From Erysipelotrichaceae bacterium (lineage in GTDB: Bacteria; Bacillota_I; Bacilli_A; Erysipelotrichales; Erysipelotrichaceae), in contig JAFZBT010000143.1 of NCBI GenBank assembly GCA_017561615.1, positions 1-20,092 of the forward strand: DNA of 20,092 bases. The letters are read 5' to 3'. Of the stretch, positions 15,293 through 20,092 are shown piece by piece (positions within the stretch are counted from its first letter, which is position 1; each line of letters begins with the position of its first letter). Below the pieces are notes generated by a model that saw nothing but the letters and a program-made list of their open reading frames with translations, ran no database searches and had not been told where the DNA came from. The position numbers and the translations under genes were made by a program.

Positions 15293-15321
15293 ATCTTATC
15301 ATTTATACCCTACCATTTCAA
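15293..15321 (-). promoter_or_regulatory. ptsI promoter
   Basis: Minus-strand TTGAAA (15316-15321), a 17-base spacer ending in TGA (extended -10), and TAAGAT (15293-15298). The -35 box lies in the last codons of the small helix-turn-helix gene upstream. The predicted start is near 15286, giving a leader of about 30 bases. Confidence 0.75.
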
Positions 15322-15594
15322 GCGACGGAAAAGTTCGGTAATGGCTTTTCTCTTCAGCCGGTAATAGGTCGTCTTGGAATAAAACAGCTGCCACCAGTAG
15401 CGCGGCGCCTGCTGGACATACTCCCTTTCCAGCAGGAAACGGTACTCTTCCGGCAGCGAGGAAAGCACGAAGTCCACCAGCTGATAAAGCCGGTAGTTTT
15501 CGTCCTCTTCCTTAAGGGTAAAGCTTATGAAGGCTGTCCGGTTGTACAGTTCAAACAGATCTCTGGCCCGGCGGTCAAGTTCCTTGTAATCCAT
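15310..15594 (-). CDS. Small sigma-region-4-like helix-turn-helix protein (function unknown)
   Basis: A 94-residue basic protein from the ATG at 15594. The frame extends further upstream, but GGGAG (15603-15607) with 8-base spacing favours this start. The C-terminal half SLPEEYRFLLEREYVQ followed by FYSKTTYYRLKRKAITELF resembles the region 4/HTH arrangement of small sigma-like or phage-derived regulators, with the recognition helix at SKTTYYRLKRKAI. The N-terminal half is helical (MDYKELDRRARDLFELYNR). I do not recognise a named gene. It may be transcribed into ptsI, whose own promoter overlaps its end. It is divergent from the XRE-aminotransferase gene. An RNA hairpin appears to cover its ribosome site. 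Confidence 0.7.
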   Translation of the reverse strand: MDYKELDRRARDLFELYNRTAFISFTLKEEDENYRLYQLVDFVLSSLPEEYRFLLEREYVQQAPRYWWQLFYSKTTYYRLKRKAITELFRRLKW

Positions 15595-15602
15595 GATCAT
15601 CA

Positions 15603-15624
15603 CTCCCGTAATAAAGTATACGGG
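15603..15624 (-). promoter_or_regulatory. Hairpin covering the ribosome site of the small HTH gene
   Basis: On the minus strand CCCGTA (15619-15624) pairs perfectly with TACGGG (15605-15610) across an 8-base AT-rich loop. The right arm contains most of the GGGAG ribosome site, so folding would lower translation. This is inferred from sequence only. Confidence 0.5.
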
Positions 15625-15713
15625 CAAAAGGCTGAAAGTCCTTGATCTTACCCAAATGGGAAAAAGAGCCCGGTTAAAGGCCCTGAGTTCAATTTCATTG
15701 GCAGGGTAATTCA

Positions 15714-15719
15714 ATTATA
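15714..15719 (-). promoter_or_regulatory. Possible -10 box for the small HTH gene
   Basis: TATAAT on the minus strand, about 120 bases before the chosen start. The -35 region is poor at 15-18 bases, so the promoter is tentative. The leader in between holds no recognised riboswitch. Confidence 0.4.
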
Positions 15720-15733
15720 TTTTGAACTTTCTG

Positions 15734-15762
15734 TTGATAATCAGCCGCTGTAGTGCTATGAT
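15734..15762 (+). promoter_or_regulatory. Promoter of the XRE-aminotransferase gene
   Basis: TTGATA (15734-15739), a 17-base spacer and TATGAT (15757-15762). The predicted start is near 15769, some 60 bases before the ATG and just ahead of a strong inverted repeat. Confidence 0.82.
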
Positions 15763-15775
15763 GAGACCAATATTA

Positions 15776-15801
15776 ACCGCCCGGCGGTTTAGGCGGGCGG
15801 T
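15776..15801 (+). promoter_or_regulatory. GC-rich inverted repeat in the leader (possible operator)
   Basis: ACCGCCCG (15776-15783) and CGGGCGGT (15794-15801) are perfect 8-base arms around a 10-base loop. An alternative inner hairpin AACCGC/GCGGTT overlaps it. It stands out from the AT-rich surroundings and begins about 7 bases after the predicted transcription start. It could be a DNA operator for the HTH domain encoded just downstream or an RNA leader hairpin. No T-run follows, so it is not a terminator. Confidence 0.55.
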
Positions 15802-15830
15802 AATTCAAATCCGGAAGAGGAGGGTTCAAA

Positions 15831-17288
15831 ATGAGCAGTGAATCATTTGCCGAAAAACTGAGAAACGCCATGAACAGAATGGGCTACAAGCAGATCGACC
15901 TGGTCAATCTGGCCCAGAAGGACGGCATCCCTCTGGGAAAGAGCCACATCAGCCAGTATCTTTCCGGCAAGGTCAGACCGCGCCGGGACATTACCGGCTG
16001 GCTTACTGACGTTCTGGAAGTCAGCGACGACTACTTTGATGAAGAGGAAGTCCGAAAGGCTGAAGACAGCCCGTCCTGGTTCCGCAAGTCCAGCAAGCTG
16101 GACAACGTTCTCTATGACGTGCGCGGACCGGTCGTTGACCTGGCCCGGGAAATGGAACTCAACGGCACCCACATTCTGAAGCTCAACATCGGCAATCCGG
16201 CTCCCTTCGGCTTCAGGACCCCTGATGAGATCATCTATGACATGTCCTCCCAGCTGACTGAGTGCGAAGGCTACTCGGACTCCAAGGGTCTGTTCAGCGC
16301 CCGCAAGGCCATCATGCAGTACGCCCAGCTCAAGCACATCCCCAATGTCACCATGGAGGACATCTATACCGGCAACGGCGTCAGCGAACTGATCAACCTG
16401 TCAATGAGTGCTCTGCTGGACAACGGCGATGAGATCCTGATCCCCTCGCCTGACTACCCGCTGTGGACGGCCTGCGCCACGCTGGCCGGCGGCCGGGCGG
16501 TACATTACCTGTGCAATGAGGAAAACAACTGGTATCCGGACATTGACGACATCAGAAGAAAGGTGTCATCCCGCACCAAGGCCATCGTCGTCATCAACCC
16601 GAACAACCCCACCGGCGTGCTCTACCCTCAGGAGATCCTCGAGCAGATCGTCGCCATTGCCCGGGAGCACCGGCTGATCATCTTCTCCGATGAGATCTAT
16701 GACCGGCTGGTCATGGACGACCTCAAGCACGTCTCCATCGCTTCGCTGGCCGATGACCTGTTCTGCGTCACCTTCAGCGGTCTGTCCAAGTCACACATGA
16801 TCGCCGGTTACCGCGTCGGCTGGATGATCCTTTCCGGCAATAAGAAGCTGGCCAGCGACTACATCCAGGGAATCAACATGCTCTCCAACATGAGACTGTG
16901 CTCCAACGTCCCCGGCCAGTCGATCATTCAGACGGCCCTGGGCGGTCATCAGAGCGTCAACAACTACATCATTCCCACCGGCCGGCTCTACCAGCAGCGC
17001 AATTTCATCTATGATGCCGTAGAGAAAATTCCCGGACTCAGCGCTGTCCGGCCGCAGGCGGCCTTCTACATCTTCCCGAAGCTGGACATCAAGCGCTTCA
17101 ACATCCACGATGACGAGCAGTTTGCCCTTGACCTGCTGAAGGAGAAGAAGGTTCTGATCGTTCACGGCAAGGGCTTCAACTGGCCCCGCCCCGACCACTT
17201 CCGGATCGTCTATCTTCCCAGGATCGAGGTACTGAGCGAGTGCATGGAAAAACTGGCGGACTTCCTGTCCGTCTACCGACAGAGATGA
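15831..17288 (+). CDS. XRE-type helix-turn-helix domain fused to an AlaA-type aminotransferase
   Basis: 485 residues in one uninterrupted frame. Residues 1-75 are a Cro/XRE-like DNA-binding domain: SFAEKLRNAMNRMG, KQIDLVNLAQ, the recognition helix near KSHISQYLSGKVRPRRD, and a closing helix. From about residue 84 (FRKSSKLDNVLYDVRGP) it closely follows alanine aminotransferase AlaA of E. coli, a PLP enzyme of about 405 residues. Conserved blocks are LKLNIGNPAPFGF, GYSDSKGLFSARKAI, INPNNPTG (N259 region), the PLP-contacting D287 and Y290 (FSDEIY), the Schiff-base lysine K320 in FSGLSKSHMIAGYR, and the substrate carboxylate arginine R458 (DHFRIVYLPR). All catalytic residues look intact, so it is likely an active transaminase that may also bind DNA. 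GAGGAGGG lies 7 bases upstream of the ATG. A promoter precedes it and a terminator follows. Confidence 0.92.
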   Translation: MSSESFAEKLRNAMNRMGYKQIDLVNLAQKDGIPLGKSHISQYLSGKVRPRRDITGWLTDVLEVSDDYFDEEEVRKAEDSPSWFRKSSKLDNVLYDVRGPVVDLAREMELNGTHILKLNIGNPAPFGFRTPDEIIYDMSSQLTECEGYSDSKGLFSARKAIMQYAQLKHIPNVTMEDIYTGNGVSELINLSMSALLDNGDEILIPSPDYPLWTACATLAGGRAVHYLCNEENNWYPDIDDIRRKVSSRTKAIVVINPNNPTGVLYPQEILEQIVAIAREHRLIIFSDEIYDRLVMDDLKHVSIASLADDLFCVTFSGLSKSHMIAGYRVGWMILSGNKKLASDYIQGINMLSNMRLCSNVPGQSIIQTALGGHQSVNNYIIPTGRLYQQRNFIYDAVEKIPGLSAVRPQAAFYIFPKLDIKRFNIHDDEQFALDLLKEKKVLIVHGKGFNWPRPDHFRIVYLPRIEVLSECMEKLADFLSVYRQR

Positions 17289-17292
17289 AAAG

Positions 17293-17320
17293 ACGCCTGT
17301 CCACTACGGACAGGCGTTTT
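17293..17320. terminator. Bidirectional terminator between the aminotransferase and the oxidoreductase operon
   Basis: ACGCCTGTCC and GGACAGGCGT form a perfect 10-bp stem around ACTAC, followed by T-rich sequence on the plus strand and CTTTTC on the minus strand. It sits between convergent genes. Confidence 0.92.
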
Positions 17321-17339
17321 CTTATTTCTCAGCGGAAAT

Positions 17340-18332
17340 CTAGAGATTGGCGTCGTCGGGGAAGACGATGCCGGCGCTCTGACGCGCCCGGGTCAGCACT
17401 TCCATGACATCCATGGTGTGCTGCAACAGCTCAGCTGCGGCGGCCGTATCGTGACTGTCGATGATCCTGACGAATTCTTCGAATTCCGGCTTCATCCTGT
17501 GCACGTCGCCGTCCAGATCATAATGCAGCGCCGGCTGCTTATTAAGCTGGAAGGAGAAGTCCGTCAGCGTAAACAGCGGTGAAGAGGTATACAGGCAGCC
17601 CCTGTTTCCCTGCACGCAGTTCAATAACGGCGCTCCGCAGTCCTTGGCGGCGATCAGGGAAGCCTTGAAGCCATCGTATTCCAGCACCAGAACGCCGGAA
17701 GTGTCGATACCCCTTTCGATGTTGGGATAGTAGTGAACGGCCCTGGGCTTGCCCAACAGGCCGACCGCTACGTGGATGTTGTAGATGTTGAGGTCCATCA
17801 GCGCGCCTCCTGACTTGGTAACGTCAAAGGCCGGCTTGATGATGCCCTTCAGGAAGTCGTCGTAGCGGGAGGAATACTGCGTGTAGTTCAGGGTGACGAT
17901 CTTGATGTCACCCAGCTGCGGCAGCAACTGCTTCATCTTCAGATAATTGGGATTATGCTGATTGGTGATCGCCTCGACGATTATCAGCCCTTTTTCTTCA
18001 GCCAGTTTCTTCAGAACCCCAGCCTGTTCATAGTTTGAGCAGAAGGGCTTTTCCATGATGACGTTCTTGCCCGCCTGCAGGGCTTTCTTGCCCATGGTAT
18101 AGTGCACGAAATTGGGAACGCCGAGATAGACCGTCTCGACTTCCCCGTCCGCCAGCATTTCATCGTATTCATAGTAGATCTTCCGGATGCCGTGCTGGCG
18201 GGAGAACATCTCCATGCGCTGCTGATCTACCGGCAGCGAGCAGATCGCTACCTTGTCAACTTCCCTGACTTCATCGATGAACTGCATCAGCGTTTCCACG
18301 ATCAGTCCGGCTCCGGCTATGCCAAGCTTCAT
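17340..18332 (-). CDS. Gfo/Idh/MocA-family NAD(P)-dependent oxidoreductase
   Basis: 330 residues, full length. The N-terminal Rossmann domain opens MKLGIAGAGLIVETL, then VYLGVPNFVHYTMGKKAL and the family motif NVIMEKPFCSN, whose EKP lysine binds cofactor and substrate. The C-terminal alpha/beta domain contains YSSRYDDFLKG, GGALMDLNIYNIHVAVGLLG and the end RARQSAGIVF. Members oxidise or reduce sugars, inositols or related polyols; the substrate here is unknown. The start at 18332 follows the patatin stop by one base, with GGAGGTG 9 bases upstream. It resembles the oxidoreductase at the operon's other end (shared YSSRYD, LMDL-IY, YDGF-A, AGI-F), so the two are paralogues flanking the patatin gene. 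Confidence 0.93.
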   Translation of the reverse strand: MKLGIAGAGLIVETLMQFIDEVREVDKVAICSLPVDQQRMEMFSRQHGIRKIYYEYDEMLADGEVETVYLGVPNFVHYTMGKKALQAGKNVIMEKPFCSNYEQAGVLKKLAEEKGLIIVEAITNQHNPNYLKMKQLLPQLGDIKIVTLNYTQYSSRYDDFLKGIIKPAFDVTKSGGALMDLNIYNIHVAVGLLGKPRAVHYYPNIERGIDTSGVLVLEYDGFKASLIAAKDCGAPLLNCVQGNRGCLYTSSPLFTLTDFSFQLNKQPALHYDLDGDVHRMKPEFEEFVRIIDSHDTAAAAELLQHTMDVMEVLTRARQSAGIVFPDDANL

Positions 18333-18333
18333 C

Positions 18334-19194
18334 TTATTTCACCTCCAGGAACTTCAGAATCTCTTCCCTGCGGTCTTCCATGTCCTGATAACCTAATTCA
18401 TACATCTCTTCGATCTGTTCTCTGGTGCCCGAGAAACGGCCCACGCCGGTGTCCCGGCTGGGACGGATCAGCATGGCATCGCCGCTCTTTTCCAGTTCAT
18501 AGACGTCATTCATCTCCTGATAGTAGGTCTCGACCCGGTGATCAAGCGTTTCCAGCATGACCGGATACCGGCGGTACATGAGCCTTAGCAGCAGATTGGT
18601 GAAGAAGCCGTTGGGCTTGCGGACGTAATTTTTGTCCTTGGTGACGATGACCAGATGCCTGGTGTGGCCGGTTTCCCTGCTGCGGTCGATCGAGACCATG
18701 TGCCTGATGCCGCCGTCCAGAAACTTCTCGCCGTTGATCTCCACCATGCGGCTGACGATCGGCAGCGAGCAGGCGGCCTGGATGATCCAGGTATCCTCGT
18801 CCAGTCCGAACTGATCGTAGTATTCCAGGCACTGCCTGGTCATGTTGAATACGCCTACTTCCACCCTGCCCTCCTGGCTGCGGAGATACTGAAGCGAACT
18901 GCCGTAGGTTTCCGCCAGATACTTGCTGATCAGATAGCGGAAGGAGACGATGCTGGCTTCATGCAGGACGGCCGAAAGACCGAATACCCGCTTGTCGGTT
19001 ACCCCGTCGATGGCGATGCGCTTGCTGACGTCGTCCTTGCCCGCCATGTAGTTGAAGCCGTAGCAGGCGGAAGCGGAAATGGTGACCGTATAGTCAAAGT
19101 GAATGTCATGGTCGCTGAGCCATTTCAGGGCTCCGGCCGTATAGGCCCCCCGGAAACCGCCCCCTTCCAGTACCAGACCGTAGCGCTTATCCAC
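18334..19194 (-). CDS. Patatin-like phospholipase family protein with atypical nucleophile motif
   Basis: Patatin-like proteins are Ser-Asp acyl hydrolases acting on lipids. The oxyanion-hole motif LVLEGGGFRGAYTAGAL is at residues 7-23. The expected GxSxG elbow reads T38-I-S40-A-S42, lacking both glycines, within a context otherwise like the YjjU branch (ACYGFNYMAGK). The catalytic Asp motif is FLDGGIRHMVSID. GTG at 19194 is chosen because it overlaps the upstream stop by 8 bases and has GAGG just before it, giving 286 residues; a TTG at 19215 would add 7. The spacing is short, so the start is not certain. No signal peptide is seen, so the protein is probably cytosolic or peripheral to the membrane. 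It is flanked by two oxidoreductase genes in one operon. Confidence 0.88.
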   Translation of the reverse strand: MDKRYGLVLEGGGFRGAYTAGALKWLSDHDIHFDYTVTISASACYGFNYMAGKDDVSKRIAIDGVTDKRVFGLSAVLHEASIVSFRYLISKYLAETYGSSLQYLRSQEGRVEVGVFNMTRQCLEYYDQFGLDEDTWIIQAACSLPIVSRMVEINGEKFLDGGIRHMVSIDRSRETGHTRHLVIVTKDKNYVRKPNGFFTNLLLRLMYRRYPVMLETLDHRVETYYQEMNDVYELEKSGDAMLIRPSRDTGVGRFSGTREQIEEMYELGYQDMEDRREEILKFLEVK

Positions 19195-20092
19195 GATCCT
19201 CACCGTCACAGTCAAAGATGATGCCGGCCTTCAGGCGGCAGTCAGTCAGAACTTCGTGGATGTCCAGTACCTGCCGGAACGGATTCATCACCGATTCCTG
19301 CAGACCGTTTTCCACGCCGTAGACGAAATCTCTTAATTCATTGGCGAACTGGTGGTCAAACGGTTCACCGATCCTCACCTTTTCACCGCCCCTGGGCTGA
19401 TAGTAGATCTCATCAAGCAGGGAGAGATGGGGAATGTAGATGTTTCCCTGCTCGCCCTGGATCTCGGAGACGATCTCGGTATCGGTAACCTTGGAGTGCC
19501 AGGCAATGGCGTCAAAGCCGTCGTACTTGAGCACGGATACACCCATGCAGTCAGCGCCGCTTTCCAGAATGCTGGCCTCGGAATAGATCTCCTGCGGCTT
19601 GCCGAACAGGGCGACGATGTCGGCGATGACATAGATGCCCAGATCCATCAGTGAGCCATTATAGAGTTCCGGACGGAAAGTCGTGGGGTTTTCGCCGCGC
19701 AGATAGGCATCGTAGCGTGATGAATACTTGCCGAAGTTGAACAGCGCCCGGCGCACCCGGCCGATCCTGCCGAGGTATTCCCTGATGACCCTGAGGTTGG
19801 GAGAATACATCGGAATGGTGCCGTCGTGCAGGTAGGTACCGTTGTCAATGGAGGCCTGGATCATTTCCCTGACCTGCCGCAGATTGCCGCCCATCGGCTT
19901 CTCGCAGAAGGTGGGAATATGGCGCTTCAGGCATTCCAGGGTCATCTCATAGTGCTTCTGATTGGGCACCGCCAGATAGATGGCGTCCCTGGTGCTGGTC
20001 TTGGTGTACCGGTTCTCGTAGTCCCGGGAGGGCACGCTGATCTCATGGGCCTCCAGCATCTCCCTCCTGCCCACCAGGATCCGGCTCTGGTC
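19187..20092 (-). CDS. Gfo/Idh/MocA-family oxidoreductase, N-terminus beyond the window
   Basis: 302 codons are visible and the frame stays open to the right edge. The first part of the Rossmann domain, with its glycine motif, is missing, and the GTG at 20074 is not taken as the start. Seen are AIYLAVPNQKHYEMTLECL, the family EKP motif in TFCEKPMGGN, YSSRYDAYLRGE, NGSLMDLGIYVIADIVALFG and the end CRLKAGIIF. It acts on an unknown sugar-like or polyol substrate with NAD(P). First visible gene of the operon, overlapping the patatin gene by 8 bases and paralogous to the last gene of the operon. Confidence 0.92.
   Translation of the reverse strand, partial: DQSRILVGRREMLEAHEISVPSRDYENRYTKTSTRDAIYLAVPNQKHYEMTLECLKRHIPTFCEKPMGGNLRQVREMIQASIDNGTYLHDGTIPMYSPNLRVIREYLGRIGRVRRALFNFGKYSSRYDAYLRGENPTTFRPELYNGSLMDLGIYVIADIVALFGKPQEIYSEASILESGADCMGVSVLKYDGFDAIAWHSKVTDTEIVSEIQGEQGNIYIPHLSLLDEIYYQPRGGEKVRIGEPFDHQFANELRDFVYGVENGLQESVMNPFRQVLDIHEVLTDCRLKAGIIFDCDGEDRG

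Noticed and set aside
15654..15690. A terminator-like GC-rich stretch upstream of the small HTH gene
   Set aside because: The arms around GGGCC and CCGGG do not pair as a stem, despite the T-run that follows on the minus strand.

Overview
The window reads as a chromosomal segment of a Gram-positive, low-redox Bacillota bacterium, possibly of the Erysipelotrichia. The lineage call is an inference. It rests on a T-box leader, a yybP-ykoY-type riboswitch, strong AGGAGG-type ribosome binding sites, Rex, PTS enzyme I, a lipoprotein NagZ, and the tsaE-tsaB-rimI-tsaD order. By eye the DNA is moderately GC-rich, clearly above 50% in the genes and AT-rich in the promoters. There is no phage, transposon, CRISPR array, tRNA or rRNA.

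Left part, all on the minus strand (1-6165). In transcription order this holds an MBL-fold hydrolase with its own terminator, then a promoter and a tight operon tsaE-tsaB-rimI-tsaD-nagZ. That operon combines tRNA t6A synthesis, ribosomal protein acetylation and a lipoprotein glycosidase. Next come rex (NADH/NAD+ sensing repressor) and asnS, which runs off the left edge. asnS is preceded by a T-box leader whose specifier reads AAC (Asn) and whose first helix starts inside the last codon of rex.

Middle part, plus strand (6223-13478). A promoter is followed by a yybP-ykoY (Mn2+) riboswitch, in which three mutually exclusive helices can be read directly. It controls a P2A-type cation ATPase. A terminator and a new promoter lead to an MgtE Mg2+ channel. 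Another promoter leads to two tandem paralogous membrane proteins of about 435-440 residues, with a CvpA-like four-helix N-terminus and a large, unrecognised, probably extracytoplasmic C-terminal region. Together the first two genes look like a divalent-metal homeostasis module.

Right part (13549-20092). ptsI (minus) is convergent with the tandem pair across a strong bidirectional terminator. Upstream of it lies a small sigma-region-4-like helix-turn-helix protein. Divergent from this is an unusual fusion of an N-terminal XRE/Cro-type DNA-binding domain to a complete AlaA-type aminotransferase. A perfect GC-rich inverted repeat in its leader may be an operator. The right edge holds a minus-strand operon in which a patatin-like hydrolase with an atypical nucleophile elbow is translationally coupled between two Gfo/Idh/MocA oxidoreductases, the first of which is cut by the window end.

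The most promising less-described items are the XRE-AlaA fusion with its palindrome, the tandem CvpA-like pair, the patatin/oxidoreductase operon, and a possible second, cytosolic start in nagZ.
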